This document shows positions 42,401 through 58,696 of a DNA stretch of 64,000 nucleotides, one piece after another. The notes beneath the pieces were generated by a model. It was not told where the DNA came from. It did not search any database and saw only the letters and a list, made by a program, of their open reading frames with translations. The stretch lies in NCBI GenBank assembly GCA_037013685.1, contig CM072894.1:11733449-11797448 (forward strand). Direction: 5' to 3'. Both the position numbers and the translations under genes were made by a program. Source of the stretch: Acridotheres tristis. Lineage: Eukaryota > Chordata > Aves > Passeriformes > Sturnidae. Position 1 is the stretch's first letter. Each line of letters opens with the position of its first letter.

Positions 42401-45400
42401 ACACCCTGCCAACCACTAAATGCAGCTTCTGAGCTATAAACTTAACTATATGTATAATTATTTGCAGGATGCATAATAAATGAGGACTACCAGGCTTGAC
42501 AGGACTAATATTAGTGCTACCAGCTGTGTTTTGGCTTGTGGGCTTACAGGGGGAGGTAATTTTGTCTCTTTACTTGGCCCATTTGCTGAGTATATGTGAG
42601 CTGCTGTCTGCTTGTGTTCAAAGGAACCCCATTTCTCAGACAAGTCTTTACGTTTCCTGCGATGGTTCCTCGGAGGCAGAGTTGTGCAGGTTTTTATTTA
42701 ACTCCATCTCTGAAATCTCAGCACTTGAATTCACAGCCACACAACCCTTTGCTTCATGATGCAAAACCAGGCTTCCCTGCATCTGCAAGCAGCAGTATCC
42801 CTAAGAGGAGTAATAAGTCTTGAAAAATCCCCAACTCCAAGCATATGTTCTTGTCCACACCAACTGCAACAAGAAGGTGAGAATCTTCTAAAAGGCTTGA
42901 AATTAAATTGCAGGATTTCCCATAAGCCATCCAGCTTCACAGTCACCATCAGTCCCAGAAATGGAGAATGGCTCGTTGCACACACTTGGTTGTGCTTCAC
43001 AGGACCAAGAATCTTAAATTCAGTAAACTGCTGTGATTTTCACCCTGACTTGGTACTGCACATGCCTTTCCAAGGTCATGCACCTCCTTGCCTGTCTGCA
43101 GGGTGATGACACCAACTCTGGGATGTGTTTTGTTCAATTTCTCCCTTCTTAGAAAGTGTCACAGCTGGGGGAGGAGTGCTTTCTGATCTTACTTGGATAA
43201 CTTGGAGAAGAGCCAGGGCTTTGTCTTTTCCTGGAAATGTAGCTGCAGGAAGAATGAATCACCAGGTTGAACCTGTATAACCAACTGAAAACAAAAGCTC
43301 AGACTTCTGTGTCTCACTTGGAAATAATCAGGGGAAAAATAGGCATCCTGTTTTGAAAACCACTACCAGCTGACAGGACAGAAATGCTGCACGTGTGATG
43401 TCTTTTGAAGCTGACAAGTAATCTAAGACTACAGCCATTTAAGGGAAAAAATCCCTGAGCAAAACAGTGGTTAGGGAAATAGAATATTCCAATGTTTGGA
43501 GAAGAAAAGTAACCAGGGAGGTTATTCAGAACAGCCAAGGTGGATTTTTAGTAGCCCTAAAGTTTCACACACTATTAAATCTCCTGTATTACCTTGGCTA
43601 GCACTGAATACAAGCAAAGCAGGGCTAGGGAGCTATATTTGATAGCATAAGGACAGACTGCAGTGCTGCTGTCATTGATTAAATCCCTCCTTTTGCCTTT
43701 GCTGCAATGTAAGATGTCATTACAGGCAATGCAGAAGCTGCTTGGCTGGCATGCGAGCATCTGGATCGCTGCAGGGATACCACAGCACAGGCATGTGGGA
43801 GTACGCCTTTCTTTATCTTAGCTTCTCTCTTCTGCTCCTACCTTCGTTTTGTCTTCAGGTAAAATAAAATCAGCTTGACAGTTACCAAAGACTAATTTAG
43901 AATTAATGGAGGCTTAGTACCTGAGAAGAAAATTCGAGATGTGCTGGAACCAAGACGGAGGCCTGCAAAGCTGTACTTTGGGCTGGCAGAACCACTTCAA
44001 TTTATCAAGTATTTGAAATAGCTGTTACTGCAGGCCAGGGATACAGATTTCTTATGTGGGAAAGGAAAATGCTTTTCAGTATTTTAACACAAATATTAAC
44101 ATGAATAGTGAGTTTATTCAGAAAAGTCTAAATGTGCATGTATAAGTCCTGCAGCAAGTTTATTTAGGGTAACCTTCTGCAGTTCTAATTCCAACTCTGA
44201 GCCACCAAAGCCTGGGCAGTGGTGCTAAGGAGCTCTCTCTGTTAGTTTTAAGGTACCTGAAATTGCTTCGACTCAACTATTCCATCTTCTCTATCATCTG
44301 ATGGATTTTCTTTCTAAGGACACAAGAAGAGGAACACTGACAATACCATTAGAAATAACACTAAATACCCCACATTCTTCATATGCTTGGATTCTTCCTT
44401 CTTTTAAAAGGGTAACATGTGCACTGAGGGAAATGCCTTTTCATCTATATGAATGCTGTAGCTGTTATCTGCCTGTCTATATAGTTGTTTTTAAATTGTT
44501 TAAAATTAATTGTTAACTAGTTGTAAATTAATACAGTGCATTGCTTGCACTGCAATTTCCTCTCCAATTGCAAAACACTGCACCTATAGAGCACATAATA
44601 AATTTCTCCACCTAATGGTAAGAGATCCATACTCAGACTCTACAAAAGGAAGGTTGTTTTGTAGCATTTTCCCTGCTCCGTGTCTGTTCCACTTCCCCAC
44701 CACAGCCCTGTGCTCCTGGAGCAGCCTTTCCCAGGGTGCACCCATGTCTGCTCATGTGTCAGTCTTGCTCCATGGGTTATGGGCTCTCCTCTCCCAAGAC
44801 CTGACACTGGCATCTCATGGCCTGGAAGTTCAGCAGCTGGAGATGTGGGTAAGGCTGTAGGTCTGTGAACATCTGAAAGTGGGGGGAGGTTTCCAACAAA
44901 CGAAGCACAGCTGGAAATTCAGTGATTGGTTGTGAAGACGAGCCTACTCAATTTGCTTTTTGTTCCTTAACTAAAACTTCAGAACAATGTCAGCTTTCAG
45001 ACCTGCAAGGCCTTTGAGAGCTCACACACATAATTCTGCTAAAAGCTAAGTGATCTTTCTGTAACAAAACACATTAATAAACGTGGTGATTATATGTGGC
45101 AGTTTATCAAGATGCAAGGTTGAAGGCATGAATGTAGTATTATTGATGGGAACAATTCCCTCTTCAGACATTCCAGAAACTTCATGTGTTTCAGCTCAAG
45201 CACTTATGAAATTATACATCTTCAAATTTTTGATTATTACTTCCACTGTTTAATGTAACTCTGTGTGTAAAGGAAATGAAACGCTAGATCGGATTATACA
45301 TTCATTTCAATATTTCACTTTTTTTGCAAGGATCTTGCAGAAGCAGCAAGTTCTAAGATCTACTGATAACCCCCCAGTTTCTGCAGAAACTTTTTATTTT

Positions 45401-47700
45401 TAATTCACCCCATCAGTTTCAAAGATGATCCAAATCACTTCAAGCTGAGGCTGTCTTGATTCTGCAACTGCAAGCTGTCATCAACCAAATTAATCTCTGC
45501 TTTATTCCCTTTGTATTTAACAGCAAGTGATTCACCACCCCATCTATTTTATTGGTGTGAAGAATCTAGAAGATTCTTCTACTGGTGAAGACGAAAATGT
45601 AAAACTTGTTAAATCATTTCAGTGCTAATCATTTGAACGGCCACTTACAATGATACATAGGGAGGAAGACTGCTTTCTTTTCTGGGTTTTTCTCCAAGCT
45701 TTGTGTTAGCTCTTGTTCATTTAGTTGATGAAAGCTCTTAGCAAAACAGATATTTATCCAAACTTTACCTCCAAGACAATTTTCATATTTCAGTGGAATG
45801 ACAACCAGAAGTAACTGGAGGAAAGGACTAAACCAGAAGTTTCCACACAAATGTAGAACAGAGCCATTTGGAATAAGGCGTTGCTGTCAGAGGGTTATCA
45901 ACAACACAGGTTTCTAGATGGAGATTAAAAAAATCAGACTGTTTCTATTTATACCTGCCTTTGCCTTGGTAACCAGAGACTGTGTGAGGGATGCAGTATT
46001 TTCCCATCGTGGATGTCTCCAAAATCCATGCGCAGACATGCAGTGCATCCAGTGTCTGCAGAGCTATCACAAGAAGTGTCGCATTCATTTCTAAGAGGGG
46101 ATTTTACATACTAAGCAGCAAAGAGAAGACTGCAGAAAGAGGCTTATATTAGTATAGATTCAAAATAATTTGTACTCATTTCTATCTTATCTACTTTGTT
46201 CTTTGATCTTTTAAGTATTTCAAGGACCATTGCACTTAAACACTTTTTCTTAATTACTCCAAGCTGCTTACCCAAATCCAGGGTGGTGGGATTTAATCAT
46301 AATTGGCTACATTATGCCTGCTTTATCAAGCAGTTGAATGAGGTAAGAATGGACTTGAATCGGAGTTTCTTCATACTTTAAATCATTCTTGCTTACCTTA
46401 AAATCAGCTGTTTCCTGCTTTGCAAGATTACCTGCAGCTTAGGTGTCTCCTTACAGCCCTCTGCAGTGCTCAAAAGCCAAACCGGGCTATGTTCTCACGA
46501 CTTCACTGCTGTGCTGAGGAGAAAAGCATTAGCATTTAGCCCTGCTGGGAGAAAAGCCTTTCAGCTCTGGGCATCTGTTTTAGCCATAATCTGCGTTGTT
46601 GTGTTTTCCTTATCCTTTTACTGTCAGGAAAGGTAGAAGAAACCAAGTGTCTCTTTGTCACAGTAATACCAGGTACTCCATTTTCTTAGAAAATAGATGT
46701 GGAAAGGTGAAGAGAACATAAATATAGGCTCAGAAAGAATATGGAGAATCAGGGCTCTTACTAAACTTCTAGTGGACCTGCTTCTCTCTTAATAGCTTCA
46801 CTATCCAGTTATGATCCGGAAAGTAATTTCTGATCTTCTGTCTAAGGCTCATGGAAGTCAGTGCCAGAGCAACTTTATCAGGGAAGAAGGGGAAATATTT
46901 CTGGGAAGCAGGGCAGGATTGGTAGAGAACCTGCTGTGCTCCAGAGATATTCTGGGATATCTGACTATCAAAATCACATTATTGGGATAGAAGCACTCAC
47001 TGCATTATCATCTTCGGGAACAATACATTTTCACATGCAGCCTTTTTTTACTCTAGTTGCTATTCAGCCAGGCACTTGGTCTTATGAAGTACTGCAGGGG
47101 AAGAAAACTCATCTGAGGACAGAAAGAAGGCAGCTGGGAGCACTGGAGCCTGACCACACTCCTCCATATTCTGGTTGGAGATCCTAGTGGTGCAGGAGGT
47201 GGAGGTGAAAACTTTGTGCCATTTGGGAGTTTCCCTCTATTTGCCTGCTGGTGTACGTTAGGCAGAGTGTAGGTGACTCAAAAAGTCATTCAAACAAAGT
47301 TCTCATTTCAAATGTAATGACTCTCATTTCTTTTCCCACACTGCCTATATAAATAATTAAAAAAATAATCGAGATAATAGCACAAGCAAATTCAAACTCT
47401 CAGAAGCAGGAATAGTGGCAAGGGACCAGCACTTTAGGACATAAAACCACAGAAAACTGAATCATCACACCTGTTCTGGCATGTTTATAGGGAGAAGTCT
47501 GAGTTGCCATAAGACAAGTATGGACTGGTTTGGGGCAAGTGAAATTTTGGGTTCCATTCTGCTACAGTAGCAGAACCCTAAAAACAAGCTTTACTTTCTG
47601 CTACCCTGTGCAACCTGTAATTATCCTCCACAGAGGTTTTCATGAATTTTGAGCCACTCTGTTGAAACTGACAGCTTTTAGATGTAACCACATTTGCCTT
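39401..47700. other. Intergenic spacer between divergent CCNYL1 and METTL21A
   Basis: About 8.3 kb of mixed-composition sequence without a recognised protein, RNA gene or transposon on either strand. It separates two CpG-island promoters and is a natural place for enhancers or non-coding RNA exons, but none can be called from the sequence alone. Confidence 0.6.
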
Positions 47701-48299
47701 TGTCTGCCAGACAGATTTGCTGGTCCCTGTGGGAAAGAGAGGGGATGTTTTCTGGAGCTGGTTACGGTCCCCAGCTTCGAGGGGCCGGCCTTGCCCCATC
47801 GATGGTGTCACCGGGAGCTGTCAGGGCACAGAGTCACCAGAGATGGGGCACAGATATCCCCTGCCCCTGCTGAGGAGCGTGGCTGCAGACACTGCACCTT
47901 TCCGTGGGGGACCTGCAGCAGGACCATGCTTCCCCGGCTCTCCCATGGCCTTTAGCAGTCTTTGGAGCGAGTTCAAGTAACACAGGAGAGGAGCACTGTG
48001 CTGGTTTGCCAAACAAGAGATTAAATGGAGCCAAAGGTGAAGAGAAGCCCATGCACAAAGAGCACCGGGGAGCGTTTGTGCCCCACCGCCAGCCGAGAGC
48101 GGCCCTGGCTGTGCTGCCTCGGGCAGGGCTCGCCTGAGATGCAGAGCTGCTGTTTCTGCGCTGCTCGCCCCGCACTGAGAGCGCTTCCAGGCTGTCATGA
48201 CCACTTGCGGAGACAGCGCTCTCCGGGCTGGCAGAGGAGGACGAGGCTTGCTGGGCTGCACAAATGCCTTTCCCGGCACTGACTTCAAACCCCCGAAGC

Positions 48300-51454
<3,155 letters not shown>

Positions 51455-51868
51455 CTCTGTTATGTTAATAAGCCACTGATGCTGTTCAATTCTCCCCTGT
51501 GTTTTTATTCAATACACTCTTCCTAAGCATGAAGTTGCAGTTGTGTTATTTCCCTGGCTTCTTGTTCTGCTGGTCTTGTCTGATCACTGGGTCTGATACA
51601 GAAAGGTTTGTGCTTCCCCGCTGCAAATCGAACCTCTGCTTCCTTTCTGAATAGAGTCGTATGGGTATTCCACTGTATTTTTATCAAATGTAATTTTTGA
51701 AACTGATTCAAGTTGTAGAAATCTCCAGCATCAAAATTGTTATATCAAAAGGTCTGTTGTCTGAAATCAAACCACATTTAACTTCCGGGGGAAACTTAAA
51801 AATTCAGATTACAGTGGGGTTTTTTCCTTTTATCACTTCCTTAACTCTAGAAAAGTAAGAGTAGATGA

Positions 51869-51874
51869 AATAAA
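51869..51874 (+). terminator. METTL21A: Candidate proximal poly(A) signal for METTL21A
   Basis: AATAAA lies 415 bp after the METTL21A stop and is the first canonical hexamer on the plus strand after the gene. A G/T-rich stretch (AGTTGTGGT) follows about 55 nt downstream. A variant AATACA occurs earlier, near 51510. Confidence 0.35.
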
Positions 51875-52679
51875 AGCTAAAGCTCCATCTCTAAATGCTT
51901 TAACTCTTCGGGACTTCTGCATCTTAGAAGTTGTGGTACAAGAAACCACTTAAAAGGCAAAAAGAAGCAAAGGCAGATGCTATAAAGTTGTTCTATTGCT
52001 GTAACTGCTGCTTTGAAGAGGTGCAGTGAAACAAAGAACGAGATCTGGAGAGATCCCTGGGAACAGGGATTGCCAAGTAAGCCAGCTTAGAAATCAGTGG
52101 TATTTTCTCTGACTTGCAAGCAAGTGGGCTATGCCTGCAGTACCGAAGCAGTTGTGGTTTCTGAGTTGTCCCTAACAAGCCCGTCTCACACAGATCAAGG
52201 CTCCTTGGAGGAAATACACACCGGGAAAGTGCAACAAGGAGACTCAAGCTGTTCTTAAAATATCAAATCAGCCCTTGACTCTCAAAGTACTGCTAGATAA
52301 TGTTCTACTTTGTGCCTTTGTTTGTGCTCGCTCTGTCTCTGAGAGCTGTTATTTAGGAAAGGAGAGTGCTCTGTAAAGCCTTCGTAGCAGAGGAAGTACT
52401 TACTCTTGCATTTCTTGGGACCTTGGGGCAGTGGCTAGGTTTCAGTGTGCTTTCAGTACACAGTGGTAGTTAAGACACTTTTCTAAGTAACGGATTTCAT
52501 ACCCTGAGCTTGTAAAACACATCTGTGTTTATCCCACAAGATCTGGGAGTCCGGCTCCCACCAGCAGCAGACTTCCTTCTCTTTCTAGTGGTGGAAGAAT
52601 GAAACTGATGAAAACAATGGGCTAACAAGACAGCTACACCTCTAAATGCAGCACTCTAAATGCACCTCTAAATACTACC

Positions 52680-52694
52680 TTTTTTTTTTTTTTT
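52680..52694 (+). repeat. T15 homopolymer
   Basis: Uninterrupted run of fifteen T preceded by a CTCTAAATGC direct repeat. It lacks a flanking duplication that would prove a retroposed poly(A) tail. Confidence 0.8.
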
Positions 52695-53501
52695 CTGTGG
52701 ATGTGGAAATTTTTTGTTTTAAACTCAAAAAGCCTCAGGTCGGGCTCAGCCTTGGAGCATGTGCGTGTATTTGGCACTGGCAACAGCAAACAGCTTTGCA
52801 GAACAAAGCAACAGCTGCTTTGGGCCATGGACATTTTGGAACATTTTGTCACTTTTGCTGTAAAATTACACATTTATCATTAAGGTTTTTGCTTCATCCC
52901 TGGCACATCTCTTGCATGTTTTCAGCGAAGTTCCTTGCTTGGCTCCTGTCTGGGAGTTGTTGCTGTAACAGTATCCTCCGAAGCCACACGGTGTCACTAA
53001 AACAGTATTTAGGCAGCTGGCTGGGAATTAACAGCCTGAAACTGGAGTTGGAGTCAGTTTGGGGGAAGACAGCACCTTTAATTGAAAACAGATCATAAGA
53101 TGAGCTCTCACGTGTCAGGTGTAGCTTCTTCTGTCCTATCAGCTGAGTGAGCCGTGGTTGAAAAGAATGACGAGCTCTCTTCCTCTCTCTCTGGCTCTAG
53201 TTTTCGAAGTGTAGCTGTAAGTTCTCACCTGTTGTCTTCCTCTCCAATGGTGTTTCCTTGTCTCCAAGCTCGTCGGGGATTAGGCATTAGGCTCCTGTGT
53301 AGCTCAGGCTCCCCTTGGCTGGAGCTGGCAGAAAGCAGTGTGCTGGTGCCTGGCTCTTGAGTGCCCAAGAGAACTTTACTGTGGTAAAAGCCTGGCAGTG
53401 CTTGGCCCTTGCAAAAGGCTGGAGCTTGCAGCACTGAGCCATAGCAGCTTGCACTGTTGCCATAGCAGGAACATGCTAAAAAGCCTGCTTAAATAGCACA
53501 G

Positions 53502-53519
53502 AATAAAGCACAGAATAAA
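53502..53519 (+). terminator. METTL21A: Tandem AATAAA pair, candidate distal poly(A) signal for METTL21A
   Basis: Two AATAAA hexamers at 53502-53507 and 53514-53519 come from a duplicated 12-bp unit, GCACAGAATAAA. A G/T-containing stretch follows. Use would give a 3'UTR of about 2.1 kb. Confidence 0.3.
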
Positions 53520-55745
53520 GGCTGGGTGCAGTAACCTGCACACTTCTAAGGGCGTTTTGCCCCAGGCCTTGCTTTGACGATAGAAACAGTTTTGTACTTT
53601 TAAAACAAATCAGTTTAATTCCATCTCTTTCTAATGGCTAAGTTTTCAGTGTCAGATTTCCCATTGCTGCTGTTACAAGCCCACAGCCATCCTGTCAGTG
53701 CAGGCATGTGCCAGTAGAGACCAGGCTTGGCTTCTTTTGCTGTGCTGCTCGTACACAGCAGCTGTATGCACACCCAAGGGAGTATGTTTGAAGGCTGAAG
53801 TGATGCTACTGCTCGTAAGTAATTGTGGAGAAAAGCACGAGATGGCACTGCCAGCTCAGGTGAGTGCCTTGCCCCTGACCTGCAGAGCTCTTGGTGGCCC
53901 TTCCCCAACCCAGCAAGTGGCACCCCCTCAAGGGGACACCTTCTCTGACTGCTACTGGGGTGCAGGTCCTGTTAGATTTAGGAGACCAGATCCAGCAATA
54001 CTGCAGTTAGGCCACAACCACGTGCATGCCAGTTGTGGTTGCATTCAAAACTGCAGTGTTTAGGGGCAGGCATCAACCGAGAGAATGTAAAACCCTGAGA
54101 ATGTAGCTCAGCTGAAACCCGCCGTCCATCCCCGCTGGGCAGTGCTGACACCTATGTGCACCAGGCAGTGAGCGCTGCCTCCTCTTGTCCCAGGTTGGGC
54201 TTCACAGGTTTTTTGTATTGTCATACTTACCTTCAGGGAGAGGTCAGGAGTGAGTCAGGCAGGAGTGACTCAGGCCAGGCGTGTAGGACAAATAGCAGAG
54301 GTGTGACTGCTGCTGAGTGAGGACAGGGAGCAGCCCTCTGCAGCGACACGGCTGTCCCAGGCCACACGTCCCCCGGGAGCTCCTGCTCTAGAGTGAGATG
54401 ATTCGTGACAACAGCTGTTGCCAGCAGCTGTTTGGCAATTATACCAACGCCCTGCCCAAGCACTTTGTCACCCTGTTCATCCCAGCACTCGAGAATCCCA
54501 CTCTCCTTTGGGTGGTTCCGTTGCACTGATGCTGTTTTGTAACAGGCGATCTGAGCTCATCTGTAGAAGGATGTGTTTGGCATGTGTCCCTGAGTAGTGG
54601 GGCAATGCTAAAATAGTCTCTTGAGAAATTCACTTGCTCTAGGGAGTGGGTCCCAAACACAGGAAAATGACCAGGTAAGACACAACCATGCTGTGATACT
54701 GAGAAACCATCCCTGAAACACGTGCAAGAGAACAAACTTTTGTGAAATGTCATTGCAACCAAGGTATTGATTAAGGTTCATAGCTGACTACACAGGGATC
54801 TGTGTTACCCAGTTCTTTTCAGTGTAAAATTCAAGTCAAACTGCATTTTTATCTCAGGGACTAACTCTGTTTGGGATTCTCTCTCATAACTGTAGATTTT
54901 TCTGAGCAAGAACGTGAATGGCATTATAAAAGCTAGAAAATCCCAGCTGTAACGAGCTGACCTTACTGCTTCTCCTTGATTTCACTGGAGGTGTGTTTAC
55001 CTCAGTGCTGAATTTGTTCTCCTGGCTTCCATCCCAGTGTTTGGATCCAGCCTTGCAGATTACATAATAGGGTTGTGATCCTTGCAGTGTTTGCTGCCTT
55101 CTGTTTCTGTTCTGTTATAAAGACCAGCAGTACATGGTTTACAGGAATGCTTAAAAGTGAGACATGCAGCATATTTAAACTGTGAAAGGCATAAGCCTTT
55201 TAAACATTATTAAACGACAGAACTGCCACCAGAATGGATACTGGAAAGCAGGTTTAAAAATACCATGAGGAAGAGAAACCTTGTTTTTCAGGACTTAACT
55301 GACTAATCTAATTCAATTAAGGTTAAAAAAGCCTTCTCTTTGGGGAGAATACTTTATGAATACTTAGGGCAGGGCACAGATTGAGAGGACACCACAGACT
55401 GCTCAAAATATGCTTTTTCCCATATTCCTCTACCATTTGCCACTAAATTAAATTAGTGTAAATGGAACACCCTGCTCAAAAAAGAGACTTTGTAGAGTTT
55501 TTTAAAGCATGTTTATGTGACTGCACATAAATGTTTGTGTAAAAAGGGAGTTATGACAGTTTATACCACAAAGGTTACAGTAAGAAAAAGCACTTCTTTA
55601 TGACAATAATTCACAAATTCACAAGAATCACTTTAATATACAAAGCAATTACTACCATTCTGAAACACAAAGCAGCTAATATGTACATAGTGTTAATAAA
55701 ATGCATTATAACCCAGTACAATTGTTTTAAACACAGATAAAGCAC

Positions 55746-55774
55746 AAAAAAAAAAAAAAAGGGAAAAAAAAAAA
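55746..55774 (+). repeat. A15-GGG-A11 homopolymer pair
   Basis: Two A runs split by GGG. On the minus strand they are the T-rich element just downstream of the candidate CREB1 poly(A) signal. Confidence 0.85.
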
Positions 55775-55822
55775 GAACACAACAGGGATGTTTCTAGATT
55801 TTTGGGGAGATGTAAAAAAGTA

Positions 55823-55828
55823 TTTATT
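55823..55828 (-). terminator. CREB1: Candidate distal poly(A) signal for CREB1
   Basis: AATAAA on the minus strand is followed on that strand by TGTTGTGTTC and long T-rich tracts (A runs on the plus strand at 55746-55774). It would give a CREB1 3'UTR of about 6.1 kb, in line with the very long CREB1 3'UTRs of mammals. Confidence 0.35.
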
Positions 55829-58523
55829 TTCCCCCAATGATTTTCATTTAGTCTTTTAACTTCCACAAGTATGTGGGAGTCAAACTCAAATACCCTGTTC
55901 TGTGCTGACATGGTTTGGGTAAAGAATCAGAAATGCAGATGAGGTGAACATACTCTTTCCAGCTTACACTACAAAGGGAGAATAATAACCTTCGCTCTGG
56001 AAGCTTCCCTGAAAAACATTGTTTCAAAACAATTTCAAATTATAAATCCAGAGTAGAAACAACTAATTTCTGAAGTAAACAACCAATCTGTGGACAAAAG
56101 TTTGTGGAGGGTTTGGCTGCCAACTAGCACCTCTTCTTGCCCTGTTCCCATCCCAAGAAGCAGCACAGTTTCAAATCTCATATAAACTTGAAGTTGTAGA
56201 ACTTTTTAAAATTAATGTTTTAATATAAATAAATGTAATTAAACACACAAAAAATGGAGTGGCACCTGGATAAAACACAACTTGTGGAGAGCACCCGAAC
56301 ATCCTCAGTTCTTAAGAGTGACCATTTCCAGGTGAGCGTCCCCATGCTCTCACTCAGCTATCCCCTAATTTAGAGAAACATGCAGCTGAGGCTGAGTGAA
56401 CTGCTCGAGTCCTGAGTGCAGGGAATGCTCAGCTTATGGAGTGTGCCAGCCATGGGTCATTCCAGCCTGGCCCTGGCCCTTTCCCTGCCAGCACACAGCT
56501 CCGAGAGCAGCTGACTGCTCCAGCCTCTCCTGCTGAAAGCGAGCCCTGAACTCAGCACACAGCAAGTCACAAACCTGCACTGGCAGTGCCAGAAACCAAA
56601 CAGGTCACTCTCTTCAATTTGTGCTGTGCCAACTAGCCCAAGCACATCTCTTTGCAGGCCACAGCTTAAATACATTTTAAAAACACATTCCAAGGCAGAA
56701 CACTTGAAATGCAAACCCTCTTTACACCACCTGGATCTGGTCCCTTTTCCCCAATGATTCACACACTTAAGTCTATCTATCCATCCACAGACCTGAACCT
56801 GTCACAAGCACACAATAGGTGGATTTCAGCTCCCTCTCTTCACCAGTCTGGCTCCTTCCAGACCAACTGAGCTTCAGGATACAGTCAGGCTTTTGTAAAA
56901 TCAGTGTCTTTTGCAGCTAGCAAATTACACAGCTCAGAAAAACGAGTTCCCAGGCAGATGACAGAGAACCATCAATGTACTGTATGCTTTTTAAAACCTG
57001 CTCACAGTGACAGAGTTCAGGGTTATAGTTAAATTATCATCATTCCTGCAAAAGAAAGGTGGTTGTGCTTTTCTTTTCAAGCAGGGTGACATATTGTCAA
57101 TGTACCTTTACTTCCTGTCTCAAATTATTGGAAAGCCTTTTGATTTATTTTCTTGGAATGCAGCTTGTAAAATCCACAGCCAAATCTCAAATTAAGAAAA
57201 GGGGAATAAAGTGGCTGAAAAATAGTTTAGCTTTCCTTCCAAATTAACCTCCCTTTCCCACATGGGATCACTGAACTAGTTCTACTCTAAAAATAATTTC
57301 ACATCCATCCTCTACGTACTGCTCCGAGACACCACACGCTTGATTGCTGCCCCTTCAGCTCTCCTGAAGCAATGCCTGCTGGGCACCAGGTGCTGATCCG
57401 CACGTTCAATTAGCCAAGGACTCAACTGCTGTGGAGGAGTGAACTGTGTGCAGGCAGCAGGATCACAACAATTATGCCAGCAATCTTCTCAAGCAAACCA
57501 AATTTATCTTAATTTTTTTTTGTTCTCTGTGTTTTGTTTGGGTTTTTCTTTCTTTTCTTTTCTTAAAGTGCACATTTTAATTAAGCATTTACAAAGAACA
57601 TAGTGTAACAAAAATAAATACATGACCTTTTGGCTGGATCATTGGCAAATGTTACATCACTAACCAGGCTCCAGGGTGAAAAAATTACAGTAAAAACAAG
57701 GTCTTAGAAAATCAATTGAATCCTCTATGAACTGTCATAGATTTGCAACCACTGATATCGAACTTGCTTTGATTGGTGGACTTGTCTCTAAACCACAAAC
57801 AGCACTGTCTGTCATAAATAAAAAAACAAAATAAAAAAACAGGTGCCATTTTTCCCTAACAGATGACTACTACTTGCTGCTGCAGTTTACTGGAAGCCCA
57901 GATTTTAAAAAAGCAACCTGTGGTACAAATTTAGGTCAGAAACTATAAGGGCTGTTTTTCCTTATTAATTTTTTATTTTTTCCTGAGCCTCTTAATGATT
58001 CCAAACACCCCACCAATTTTCTGACCAATGCACAAGTACCAGAGAAGACAGTGATCTAGAATGCAAATGCCAACTCCAGGCTAGCCAGAACTACTGTCTG
58101 AGCAGTCCTGGCGAGCACAACAGGCTAAAATTGTGCTTTCGGATACAAGCAACGGTGCCAGTGCTGGTGAAATTGCTGCCTAAGGAAGAATGCATCGCCA
58201 CTACCCCAGGAGGAAAGCAGAAGTCTTACCAGTGGTTCCTTTAGAAAATAACACCTTAACAACCTTTCCAAATGTTTTGCCTTTGATATATAGCTGCCAA
58301 AGAGAAAAAGCACAAAAGTGAATTACTCTGGGTGGTGGTGGTTGTAAAACAACTGTTTACGTAATTTCAAAAATCTTCATCAATAAAAAACAAACTTCAC
58401 AAAAGCCACGAAAGATGAAATAAAATTCTTGAAAATGGATAACTGAGAGACAGCACAAAACAAATCAGTAATAAGCTCTAGAATAACGCAACCCAGAGCT
58501 ACTGGGGTGAGGGGAAGCTCGCT

Positions 58524-58547
58524 CACACACACACACACACACACACA
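58524..58547 (+). repeat. (CA)12 microsatellite
   Basis: Twelve CA units followed by imperfect CA-rich sequence to about 58567. On the CREB1 strand it is a GU-repeat within the expected 3'UTR. Confidence 0.92.
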
Positions 58548-58654
58548 TCCACACACCCAGACACACAGAAAAGTAAAAATTCTTTTTCTGACCTCCATAT
58601 ACTATAATACTCAGCATTCCTGACTTAAAAGCTCTCAGAGCTGTAGATTATATA

Positions 58655-58696
58655 CTGTGTGTATATATATATATGTACATATATTATACATATGTA
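58655..58696 (+). repeat. TG/TA-rich simple repeat
   Basis: CTGTGTGTATATATATATAT continues with GTACATATATTATACATATG. It is a compound alternating purine-pyrimidine tract about 110 bp from the CA repeat. Confidence 0.85.

Larger units (their letters stand above)
51455..55822. other. METTL21A 3'UTR and gap to CREB1
   Basis: This is non-coding sequence between convergent gene ends. METTL21A 3'UTR may stop near 51.9 kb or 53.5 kb. A T15 run lies at 52680-52694 and a 12-bp duplicated AATAAA-bearing unit at 53496-53519. No coding sequence was recognised. Confidence 0.5.

Noticed and set aside
42366..42418. Imperfect duplication of ACCCTGCCAACYACT
   Set aside because: Short, two copies, no context suggesting function.
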